Of a stretch of 64,000 bases of DNA, positions 12,877-27,700 are shown in pieces (positions within the stretch are counted from its first letter, which is position 1; each line of letters opens with the position of its first letter). Position numbers and translations under genes: made by a program. The DNA lies in assembly GCA_914767715.1 (NCBI GenBank), contig OU612072.1:14136001-14200000 (forward strand). Direction: 5' to 3'. This stretch comes from Membranipora membranacea (lineage: Eukaryota > Bryozoa > Gymnolaemata > Cheilostomatida > Membraniporidae). Under the pieces are notes generated by a model. That model saw nothing but the letters and a program-made list of their open reading frames with translations, was not told where the DNA came from and ran no database searches.

Positions 12877-14258
12877 ATGTTCACTAAACCGATAATTGGT
12901 GTTATATTTTCTTTATTCATTCTGTTAATATCTGGAGAAGTAAATGACAATGGACTTCATGAACTAAAGAGGTAGGTTTTACAATATTTTACCTCCAGCA
13001 TCAAACCCATGAGTAATGTACCTTAGAATTAAGGTTGATTCAACAATGAGAATTAAGGTTGATTTAACAATGAGAATTAAGGTTGATTCAACACTCAAAA
13101 TTCAACACTCAAAATTCAAGTAGAGATTTGGTTGAATAACTCCAGGGAATCGCTGAAGATATGGTTGGTTCCATTTTCCACAAAATCCACTAAATATTGT
13201 TTCCATAACAAGAAAAGTCTTTTTCTCAAACAAATTGAGATCTTTGTCCCCTAAAAAGTACAGAAGCACAAAATCGTTTCTCCAACCAATACAAACCCAT
13301 TTTCACAACTAAAGTAAAACCTTTTCCTAACAATGAGTTTACACAATTTTCCGAGTTCAACTCTTTTCCCAAAAAACTTTTCCCTGTACAAACCAAGTTT
13401 ACAAACAAATCATTCATTCTGAAATGTCCAATACTGATACATGAGTAGATAACACCACATGATCCATATCAAACACAATTCAGAATACAGACAAAGCCTT
13501 ATTGTTTGCCTGATTTAGGCTATGAACAAACCAAATTTTCAAACAATCATCACTTCGATTCATAGGAGAGACGCTGATTATTATGACTATAATGAAGGAG
13601 CGACGGGTTCCCAGTATTGCTCACCGGGGCAGACATCCTGTTGTCTACATCGACTAACATACACTAAAGAGCAAATGAGCGGTATGCTTTCTGGTGTCCT
13701 TTTTCCTCCCGACTTTGAGATCAACGAATGCAGAGGAGAATGTATCGTGTCCCCAGCCGGTAAGCATCTTGTTTATGATTGGATAGTCTTCTGCTCAACG
13801 ATCAATCAGAGCCTCCCGCTCAACAACCAATCATAGCCCCTAACTCAACTGCCAATCAGAGACAAAGGGTTGGCTGGTATGTATTCTGCACATCTGTCCC
13901 AAAGATTGAGATTATTTTGTCTACCAAGTTTCATCATCGAAATAATATGTATATTCATTACATTAGTCATAAATCGGAACTGTTTGGAACAGATGGGGTT
14001 CGAATGCTAAATCTTTTATCGCAGAATCTAAATCCAGTGCTAAAACAGTAAACAGTTTTTTTATTTTGCTCCATTGTAGATTCTCGAGTCGGTTACAACT
14101 CGTACGTCCGGTGGACTGTCGGAAATACAAGTCCTTCTTTCTGCTGCCAGCCAACGGAGTTTACATTCATCACTATAATGTCTCTAAAGAATAACATCCT
14201 TACCACTGATGTTCTACACAACGCTACAACCACTCAATGTGGATGCACTGTCTACTAG
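12877..14258 (+). CDS. Secreted TGF-beta-type cystine-knot ligand with almost no prodomain
   Basis: Three exons (12877-12971, 13566-13759, 14080-14258) join in phase to give 155 residues. Residues 1-20 are a clear signal peptide (MFTKPIIGVIFSLFILLISG). About twelve residues follow, then a basic KRR site at the exon 1/2 junction, then a mature region of about 122 residues. The mature region has nine cysteines spaced as in TGF-beta/activin ligands: a lone Cys then CC (YC...SCC), the C-R-G-E-C ring motif, a second CC (FCCQP) and the terminal QCGC plus three residues. The usual Trp pair after the first CC is missing, replaced by MLSGVLFPPDFEIN. Family ligands normally carry a propeptide of about 200-300 residues, which is not present here. 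AATAAA at 14635-14640 is a plausible polyadenylation signal. Strong as a TGF-beta fold; the receptor class cannot be told. Confidence 0.85.
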
Positions 14259-18249
<3,991 letters not shown>

Positions 18250-19380
18250 TCATTCGGAGCATGCTGCCAACTTCCTCGCTATCACAAGAAAACCAATGAT
18301 AACTAAAGAAGTGCAACATCCAACAAGGATCTCATAGAATGGATTAATATCTCTGACCAAAAAATCAAAGTCATGAGCGACACCGACAACTATAAGTGCT
18401 GCATATACAGTTGCGATCGACAGAATGAAGTCAATACCACAGAAAACTCTAAGGAAAACTTGTTTCAATATAGAAAAACTGGCAAAAGACAAACTATAAA
18501 TATGTCTGCAACATAGGAAGAAAGCAACAAGAGCTGTCAGTAACAGGAATATTGCTTGTGCACTGCTGGTGGCTGACATCTTGTATAGACAGAGTGATAA
18601 CGGGGAAGCTCTCGCAAACTTTAGCTGTCCACAGCACACCAATAATACAAAAGTGCTTTCACCAACCAACTCTATACAAATAAGAATGGGAGCATTGCTT
18701 AGACACCAATCATTCACTCTGCGACGTAATGTGGCACTGGTCGGTATGATGCTATCATGACTAGGAGTGCAGCATCTCAAATTCTCACTTGAGTTATCAG
18801 GCAAAGAACGAACATCTACAGAAGAAGCTGACTCATCAGCATTTTGTTGCTCACCAGATCCATTCTGTCCTGTCACATGCAACTCAATCATTTCGACGTT
18901 ACTTGAATCGCTATGACTAGATCTTTGGTGACCTTGAGTATGTGTTCTGTGGGAAACAAGCAAATAGCTAACCCGTAGAGCAGCAATGAGTGTAGAGAAA
19001 CTCATAAACCATTTAAAACCAGATCTGGTGTCATCCCAAAAGTTCAGCTCAGTCTTGACGCTCTCCAATAATATTAGCGTACTATTGGGCATGGTATCAG
19101 TCACGAGAGATTCATTGCACAAATGTGAACCATTCATGCTAGCCAAGTTATCAATTTCCTGTTGTAATTCAAAAATTGATATATATTCTAACACCACATC
19201 AACAAATTCCAACATAGAGTTTAGGAATATGAGTACAATGGCACTCCGCTGAATCAGGGTCTGTCTGACCCGTTTAGATATCGAGAAGCACAGACAGCTG
19301 TAACTCTTAACTTCAGCAGCTCCCTCTTCTCCCAAGTCGACAGCCACTCCCAAAGCTTGAATAACTAGCTCATCAGCCAT
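18250..19380 (-). CDS. Six-pass membrane protein of unknown family
   Basis: The coding part is one uninterrupted exon of 376 residues starting MADELVIQAL. A good acceptor (CTTTCCACAG) sits 10 bases before the ATG, so at least one upstream exon exists. It may be untranslated, or the frame may extend into it. Hydrophobic segments lie at about 46-68, 121-143, 229-251, 273-295, 313-335 and 349-369. The loop between segments 1 and 2 has three N-glycosylation sequons (N83, N89, N99) and so is probably outside the cell or in the lumen. The loop between segments 2 and 3 (about 85 residues) is Ser/Glu-rich and probably cytoplasmic, and both termini face the cytoplasm. I do not recognise the family. 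No transporter, channel or GPCR motif was seen. Confidence 0.7.
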   Translation of the reverse strand: MADELVIQALGVAVDLGEEGAAEVKSYSCLCFSISKRVRQTLIQRSAIVLIFLNSMLEFVDVVLEYISIFELQQEIDNLASMNGSHLCNESLVTDTMPNSTLILLESVKTELNFWDDTRSGFKWFMSFSTLIAALRVSYLLVSHRTHTQGHQRSSHSDSSNVEMIELHVTGQNGSGEQQNADESASSVDVRSLPDNSSENLRCCTPSHDSIIPTSATLRRRVNDWCLSNAPILICIELVGESTFVLLVCCGQLKFARASPLSLCLYKMSATSSAQAIFLLLTALVAFFLCCRHIYSLSFASFSILKQVFLRVFCGIDFILSIATVYAALIVVGVAHDFDFLVRDINPFYEILVGCCTSLVIIGFLVIARKLAACSE

Positions 19381-20105
19381 CTCTTCTGTTTCTGTGGAAA
19401 GAAGAAAGATTTTCATGTACATCACACAAGGGTGCTGGAGGGCCCGAACACTCGATCATGGATACTCTACCGCAGTGAATAGCGTGCTAATCAATTTTGC
19501 CCTCTCACCATCCCATGATAAGAAAGGGTTGATTGTACTATTCAGGAGGCGATTAATTACTATTTGCATCCAACAAGCTCACACACAATGCGAGACCAAA
19601 AATTGACAACATTTCAGCTTCAATATTTATATAACTGGCTAATATAGTGGTTTGTATATTTTGAAATAGTTTTTTTATGAAGTTTTCGCAATTGATTTCT
19701 GTTTTTCATAGACTTTCAACAGTTATCAATGTGTTATCCGAGTAAGAGCTTGCAGTCAGTTTTGTGAAAATTCATCTATTTTTATTGTCAGTCTTAAACG
19801 ATTAAAAAAAATCTCATATTTAACCATTAACAAGGATAAAAAGAAAATAATCCTGATTTATCCCCCCCCCCCTCAGTATAAGTAATTTAATCTCAAGATA
19901 AATTTTGCCAACAACAATCTCCACATCTTTACATTTTATATGTAGCAATCTTTTTGTGCTGTTTTGCCGTTGTAACCACCTTTTAACCCACGGTAGGCTG
20001 CATGCAGCACTGCATGATACGACATAAATAAAGTCTTTGCCAATGGCTACACGCTGCAAGGCAGTGATTGCCTAGGTGGATGTACAAAGTACAAAACTGT
20101 TTTTT

Positions 20106-20140
20106 ATCGCTTCTTGGCCTATTAGCTAAGATCAAAGTGT
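20106..20140 (+). pseudogene. U2 snRNA 5'-end fragment
   Basis: Thirty-five bases match the highly conserved 5' end of U2 snRNA (ATCGCTTCT.GGCCT.TT.GCTAAGATCAA.GTGT) with three substitutions and one inserted A. The match stops before the branch-point recognition sequence, and no Sm site or later stem-loop follows. It is therefore a truncated pseudogene, or the head of a U2-derived repeat, rather than a working snRNA gene. Confidence 0.65.
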
Positions 20141-21308
20141 CACTGCCAATGGCTGATTAGTGCATGTTCCAGTTTCTTGCAGCTTGCTGTACACTCACGA
20201 TCAGGAGGTCCACCATGGCCTCACCACTAGGATGCATTCTAGTTCACTGGGATGTATCACACTCTCAGTATGAGGACTTCGGGCAACTTGCGTCCCTCTT
20301 TAGGGGCAGCCCACCCTCTTTTTTGGCATAAGCAGGGTTTTTTTTATTGGAATTCCCTAAAGTTCGACTTTTCTCCCATGAAAGTTATAAAGTTTTTGTC
20401 AAAATCCTGCACGCTGTCAAGCTTTGAAACTCACTTATCTTATCAATCATATTCATTTTGTAATTATCATAAACAAGGCCAAGCCTTATGCAGCAAATGA
20501 GTCACACTACTTTCACTTCACAAAAGAAGGAAGTTCTTCATTATTATGTGGGGAATTTCAGTCTTTGACTGCCATATATATTGAACACTGAGGACACACG
20601 CTATTCATACATTCTATTCATACATTAAATTTCCTCACTATGTTTTGTCTGTTATAATAATCCTTTATAAGTGCTACAACTGTAACTATTTTTAGCAAGC
20701 TTACACTCTTCCCTCTTACAACTTGACACTTCATGTTTACTAGCGACTTAACCAAACGTGTACAATTATTTTCACCGTGTTAATCAAATTATATGCAGTT
20801 TCTTAGTTTAAGATAGTAAGTTAGTACAAAATAAAATCATATCATAGTTAATCAAACACATTTTTATGCCTGGCTGGTAGCCTTGTATTAAACAGACATT
20901 TTCGACTGGCAGGTTGCCGTTAAGCCTTATGCGAACGAGTTGGAGATCGGGAATAATTAAGCCAAGCCAATGCTGGCTATCCCAACAATTACACTCTCTC
21001 TTGCTGTGACTCAAAATATAACAGGAGTGGCACTAGCAGATTAACATACAGTTACTTCCTGCGAAGTGAAAATATAAGGAAATGTAATTTTGAAGGTACC
21101 TGACACAATTTGAAATTTATAATGGTCATGGTGACGATGGTGATCAAGCAGTTCACCAAACCAAAAACAAAACAAATTGGTGGCTAATGTTAGAATTGCC
21201 ACAACATGTGAATATTTCACTCTAGAAAATATGAGTCTGTAACATCATGAGCGAACGTAGTTTTTGTGGTGAGAACTGTTTTGGTTTAGATCAAGTTTGA
21301 TGCAACCT

Positions 21309-21362
21309 CGAGGGAATAGTCTTTGATCCCTTCTGCCAGCGATAAACCAGTGGCCCAGATGG
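21309..21362 (-). other. Possible minus-strand exon fragment
   Basis: The acceptor TATCTTTTAG is followed by an open frame reading IWATGLSLAEGIKDYSLEV. No convincing donor follows. The frame runs into sequence resembling the end of the 9-bp-TSD foldback family (CTTGATCTA at about 21289). It could be a broken exon of the gene downstream or chance. Confidence 0.25.
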
Positions 21363-21954
21363 CTAAAAGATACTGCTTTCTGTAATCATGCAATACATTC
21401 AAAGTAGCACCGTAACTGGATAAGGGGCAAAAAAGATAAAAAATATTGTGGATGTTTCCGCGATTCTTTAGAAAAGAATACTCACAATGGGCTGTTTCAG
21501 ATTGTTTTCCGCCAACCTAGTCTTGCGACAGTTGTGACAGTTGTGACGGTTATGTCTTATGTGACAGCTGGAGAAGCTACTCTATTTGTCGCCAAACTGT
21601 TTACAGAACCTTAAACAGAAAAGACGGATGTATTTTGTTTGTATCATTTTAATTCTCATAATTCTGTGAGTAGCAATTTGGTGTGCACCATATCTGCCAT
21701 AAATGATTTAAACTCTGAACTGTTTGGTATGGCTATAAAGACCTCAGGCTGAAAGTTCATTAGGGCAAGATGTCTACAAATCATCACAGCAGCTGTACAG
21801 GCTTGATCACAGTGGTCCCATTTTTCTTTTTTGCTGTGATAAGACCAGTTGTACAAGCTTGATTTTGACAACGCTTGATTTAGAGAATGGAACTTAAGAG
21901 TTATATCATGGAAACCATATAAACAGTCTTTAAAAGCTAAAAGAATATACTCAC

Positions 21955-22063
21955 ACTGACAAGATTCTGTGTTTGATGCTAGGCAGTGGTTGGTACCAGT
22001 CGTTGTGACAGTTGGAGAAGATCGTCTCTAAGTCCTCAGATCTTATTGTGATTCCTTCTGTCC
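21955..22063 (-). other. Possible coding exon upstream of the six-pass gene
   Basis: 109 bases between an acceptor (CTTTTAG) and a donor (GTGAGT) on the minus strand. Only one frame is open, reading TEGITIRSEDLETIFSNCHN and continuing DWYQPLPSIKHRILSV. This composition looks like real protein, but the flanking exons cannot be chained in phase with confidence. Confidence 0.35.
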
Positions 22064-22800
22064 CTAAAAGATTCCAATGAATAAATAATAATTCATCGAT
22101 CACATCTTAGTATCAGAAGCTTTATTTCCATTTGTCAACGGCATGTACTGCGGGACAATCAAAATAATATATCTATGTTGATAGCAATTGTGCCATTTAG
22201 CATAAAAGTATCATCCCCTCAAGGAAACATTTCACTATTGAAAATATATAGACTTCCAATTAAAGTGGTACAAAGCAGGAAGGAAAAGATCTATCAGCGT
22301 CACCCTTTCCAGCAGTGTATGTGTTGCAAGGATCTTTCTGTTAAGCATGACAAACTTTTGAGCAAACAATACCACATACAATGAATGTTTTACATTCAGT
22401 GGGTCATAAAAACACTGTTCAAGTCGATGAAAACTTCCATTTTATTGCAGACCAGGATTTGATATAATATCTATTTATATATAATATGTATACACACATT
22501 TGTGTAATAAAGTGTCATATATTATATCCCACGATTGGTACCAATAAAAACCCTGGACAATGAGTGATTCATATATATGAATGACTCAGTAGGGCAAATC
22601 TTTGCATTGGAGTTGTCCGACCATGTCAGGCTATTTTATCTACCATTAATTACTATTGGGTTAAGGATGCCCAAAATGATTATTTAAGAGGATTTAAGAC
22701 ATGATTTTTTTGTGGGTCATATAAAATGACTCCTTATTTTTGAGTGACACTTAGTTGGGGCCAAATACACACAGATGACACTTAAAAGCACAGATTTGAA

Positions 22801-22833
<33 letters not shown>

Positions 22834-23237
22834 ATCTGATCAGCAATACAAAAAAAAGAGTATAAAATATATAATATATATGTATATCATCAGTACACAT
22901 GGGTAAGAAACTATCAAATAATAACATCATTTATCATGATTATACTCCTGGTGCATGATGCCAACGACGACAAAGTGTAAAGTCTCATGTACTTAGCGCA
23001 TAGAATTGAATAGAATTGAATAGAATATGAATTTCAATGACTTTGCATGATCTTGAGACAGCCTGAAGACAGTACAAGTTTGTGTGTGTGTGATTCCTTT
23101 AAAAAGACTTTAAGCAGCAACGTACTAAATATGTGTTAAACTGTGGTTTTGAGAACTGTCTAATGCCATAATACAAACGATATTACATAAAACAATTACT
23201 ATTCCAAAAATAAATTTGTTTTCTATTTGAAACTTAC

Positions 23238-23422
23238 ATTTATTTGACTTGCAGCTCTTGTGAATGTCTCAATGTGAGTCTCAGTGACACAGAAGGTCTC
23301 CGAATCAGCGCTAGAAGGTCCCAGTCTGATATCGCTGGTCTGATATCGCTTGTCTGATGTCGATTGTCTGATGTCGCTGGTCTGATGATGCTCGTCTGAA
23401 TGCTGGCTCAGAATGCTGGTTT
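23238..23422 (-). other. Possible Ser/Asp/His-rich exon with degenerate 15-bp repeats
   Basis: 185 bases on the minus strand between GTTCAG and AAT|GTAAGT, open throughout. It contains five or six degenerate copies of a 15-base unit (CAGACCAGCGATATC type) coding QTSDIR-like peptides. Both splice sites are good, but no partner exon was identified and it may be non-coding. Confidence 0.35.
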
Positions 23423-24763
23423 CTGAACGATGCACACAATTATATCATCAGCTAATGAGCCAAACATGATTCAATGGCTGCTTGTTAGCATAACTTCCTT
23501 CTAGCTGTGCCAACAGTTCCTGCAGCAGAATGTTGAGAGCAAACTCATTAAACAGCAAATATTAAAAATATCAGTTTGCAGTTGGCATCAGATATCTATA
23601 TCATATTCTATATCTATAATATGTAACCGTACATCAATCTAGATAAATAAATAATTATAATAATCTCTTCAGGCAGCAAATCCTAAATCTTACTTAGTGT
23701 AGTCACTTCATTCAAAATGCATTATTGTAATACTTTGTTAATACTTTTGTTACATAAACGAAGAGAACGAGGGTCAAAGCAACACAACCTTGTGGTCACT
23801 CTCCTGTAAAATAACATTTTGTCTTGTCAAAGTGGGGTGAGAGACTCAGGTTCAAAGAAAACTTTCAGCAATCAATCAGTCTTGTTTTAATTTGCCATGT
23901 CCTTCTGTGCAAACTGCACGTATTTGCAAAAAGGTGAATCATACATGTCCAGTTTAGCATGATTTTGACTTTCACTATATTATCAATAGGAACTTTCAGG
24001 AAATTAAACTCTTGACTTGAGATCGAGTCTCCCCCCCCCTCCCAACCAGCCAATCAGATAGCAGCCAACACATTGGCAAGCTGGCGGCCATCTTTTATAA
24101 TGGCCTTGACATTGACCTGAGATGAAGTGACCTGAGACTTATTATATGATTCCACACTGAAATCGAGACTGCACTATAAACAAGTGTATTTCAGAATGTA
24201 AGAGACAATTCAGTACGATAACCTAACATATACCCATCCTTAATAAGTAAAATTTACTTCCTAGTTCCTAGGAATGGTACTCAAGCTAAGTGAATTAATT
24301 CATACTGTATTTGGTAAGAGATGTACATGCAGTAGTTTATCACGTGATCAAGGTGGTAGGATTCAGCCATAACTTCAGAGAATTTAAAACATACTTGACC
24401 TTAACCCTAGAGCTGGTTAAACTTTTCTGGCCGCTACCATTTTTGCACTAATAATTGATTCATTTGTTTGATTCTCATTTCTAAACATCCAATATCACGA
24501 TAAAAATTGTATGCTGGCAATAAGCCTTGGATTCTAATAAAAATAAGAGTGGATATATGTGGATATATGTGTGGATATATGCACACATATCCCTGAAGGA
24601 TTCCACCATAACAACACACTAAACACTGAACGCAAGTACCGATGGACCGATTGTAGAAGTTCACAATATTGTATTTTATCATATTATTGAGAAACTTCCG
24701 ATTCTTCATCTACTTCATCATGCATAACTACTATTACAGAGTGCTACACACAAGTGAATTACA

Positions 24764-27700
24764 TCAATCCTGCTGTGCTGAGTTGGCAGCAGTTTTGAGT
24801 GCTGCTTTCTGCTGCCGCTGTTGTTTTTTGAGCTGGCTGGCCCAAGCTTTCACCTTGTCCTCGGCATCATTCCAGTGGCCTCTCAACTGAACAAAAATAC
24901 ACCAAATAATTGATAGAGAAAATGTGTAGCAAAGGTATCAATGCATAGGCCTGTAGTACAAGGAGAGGCAGGGACGCTCTGCCTCCCCTAGAATGCTCAA
25001 TAGAGTTGCCCAAAAATGCTATAATTGAATATCTCATGTCTGAATCAGCTCATTTGGGACTTCCATTTGCTATTTATATCATTAAGACGCTTTGGAGGCT
25101 TGGGATTAACCCCAGACACCACAGGAGATGCTTACAATACCAATCCTTGGGCTATTCCACACTCTCAAGGTTTTTTGCTCCCCCCTACCATTTTTCATGA
25201 ACTACGGCCCTGATGCACTGTCACCATCATGGCAAAGAAATTGGGGAAACTGGGGTGTGAAAGAGCTCTGTATAACATCATCCTGGTTTGTGAACAGATG
25301 CGTACAACAAAAGTTGCTAATAGAATTGTATAAGAAAAGTTGTAATTTTTGGTTTATAATTATAATCTGGCTTTTTTATATATTATTTTGTTGTTATTAT
25401 TATTATATTGCTTTTGCAGGTGATTATTAATGCTTGGAATGACTAGCCATCAATTAATGAATGGAAGTTTTCCTGGACTAACATTCGAAAAGGTCACTCT
25501 GGCATCAGCCGTCTGATTTTTGGATGTCCTTTCCCAAAGTTGGATCGGTGCAATCGGTGAAAGCAAGCAATCGGGACCGTTGCTAACCCAAAGGTAGTTC
25601 AAAAAAGCTACCACTGTTTTATTGATGACATTTGATCGGTGTAATAAGCGAAAGCAAACAATGTTGTCAGTCGCTAACCGCATCAAAAAGGCGCACTTGT
25701 CATCTTAAGATGTATATACAGTGTAATTCAGAACGCCTGTTAATTCGGGAAAGAAATATTGGTCCCTTCAGCCAGATCTCAATGCACTCTCATGTCACTT
25801 GATTCAGACTCAGACTGTTTATTAGGGAAAAACTTTGTGGTCCTCAGAGGTTCGAATTAGGTGAACTGCACTGTATACATACAAATCTCACCGTGTTTAT
25901 TATGCGGGGTCTCATTCAATGTACAATGGTTGTTTATCGGTGTAGGTGCAAGTGTAGGTCAGATAATAATTGAGATACAATCACTGTTCTTCAAGACTAA
26001 TCATAGTAGATAAGGTAATAAGGACAAATTTTTGTGGTACTCAGAGGATTGAAATAAGTTGAATGCACTGTACCTGGCTGCTAGCATCGCGAAACAATCC
26101 TTTGTGCTCGGAGGAAGCTTGCTTGCCAGGATTGGCACTTCCCAGGCTCTTCTTGTATTCATTATACTTCTGACGTAGATCTTTGAAGAAATCTCTCATC
26201 TCGGGCCGACCAGTTGGTCGTGCTTCGAACACATCATTGAAGTGATCTCTGAAACCGCCAACATGCTGACCAAACTCTGACCTGTCAAATAGGATGTAAG
26301 CAGAGTTTGATTTAAAGCAGTCATGAAATAAAGCTTAAATAATTAGAGGAACTGCTCCAGCTTATAGACATCAAAATGAGCCCAAGAGCAGCTCAATTGG
26401 GCAACTAGGACTGAAGTACAAGGACGACATCCTTTTTTGGGCTTAAACACCCAAGCTATGGCTACTATTACATTTGAGGCATAGACTCAATAATAATAGT
26501 GATAAGAAGTATATTTATTACACCATAATAATTATAGTTATTGTTCTTGCTGATGTTAATATCTAAACTTCGAAAATAAAACACCAAGTACAAATCAATG
26601 CAAGCAACTTCGTTGGGTGGCCAGCTATCAAAGAAATTAGCACATGAATTGTCAGTCTTTTGTATAGCGTCTATACAATAACTTCAAAACCTTGGGTCTG
26701 CATTCATTCCCTAACAACACTTTATTGCGGTGAGGCTACCGCTGTATACAACGACTCGACATACTACTACATAACTGAACTCTATTTCGTAACGTATAAA
26801 ACTCACTGTAGAACAGCCTGTTTCTTGTCTTCCTGCTCCCACTGATCCAACTGATCCTCGATGTCATTCTTATGCTGCTTCAGCTATTTAAAGGAATAAA
26901 AGTGGAGTCGGTATAACTGGGACGTCTATCTGCTGTATGTTTAGGGTAGACTGAGTGCTCAGATGGCTCCAATGCGAGTTGGTGGCATTACATTATCAAA
27001 TGCTCAATTGTGTAAATGAGCGGTTGTTAATGTTTTGCATTGCAGCTGTCTGATCACTTAGACTATGTGTATGGGAATGTATATTATTACTTGATGGCTA
27101 AACCAAACAGTTTGCATGTCCAATTTTAGATGCATTGGAAGGGAGGGAGGGACGGAGGAAAGTGTCAGGAGTGATCCATCTTACATGAGCTGTTGCGTAG
27201 GGTGTCTGCATGATATGGTAGGGTAACAACATTTCAACAAGGCAACTAAGGTCTGATCAGGACCATAAATACAGGAGGTTGTCTAGCTGCGTGCTTGCAA
27301 GCAGTATAAAAATTCCCTTCTGCCTTTCTTGATCAAGAGTAGTTGGCGCCAGTGGGCAAATGAATAGGATCAATACCAAGAGAGAGCCTTGAGCTTAAGG
27401 GGGGGTAGGAGCAGGTTAAACAAGGAGAACAAATAAGACCTATAGCATAAAGCTAAGTAAAAGTAAACTAAGGCTAGAATAACATAGTTTGCTGTGATTA
27501 TGCAAACCTGGTGGTGAGCGTCTGCGTATGATTTCTTCTGTTCTTTGTCAGATTTCTTTGGTTTTACGAATTTGAGAAATGCTTTAGCTTCGTTATATTT
27601 CTGTTTGAGAATTCTCTCGTAGCCCTCAAAATCTGGCCGCCCTGTCGGTCTGTTAGCAAACATGTCATCGAAATGCTGTCTAAATGTGTCACTGAGAGAC

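Larger units (their letters stand above)
19392..24763. other. Long stretch with possible scattered minus-strand exons, otherwise no gene
   Basis: About 5.4 kb between the six-pass gene and the 3' end of the RPTGRP-repeat gene, both on the minus strand. Three spliced-exon-like pieces are visible (23238-23422, 21955-22063 and one starting at 21362) but their phases do not chain into one transcript. A U2 snRNA-like fragment lies at 20106-20140. The rest is AT-rich with TA runs (22801-22832). Confidence 0.4.

Noticed and set aside
13779-14051. 90-residue plus-strand frame after exon 2 of the TGF-beta gene
   Set aside because: Lies in intron 2 with short direct repeats (CAACCAATCA type) and no coding character.
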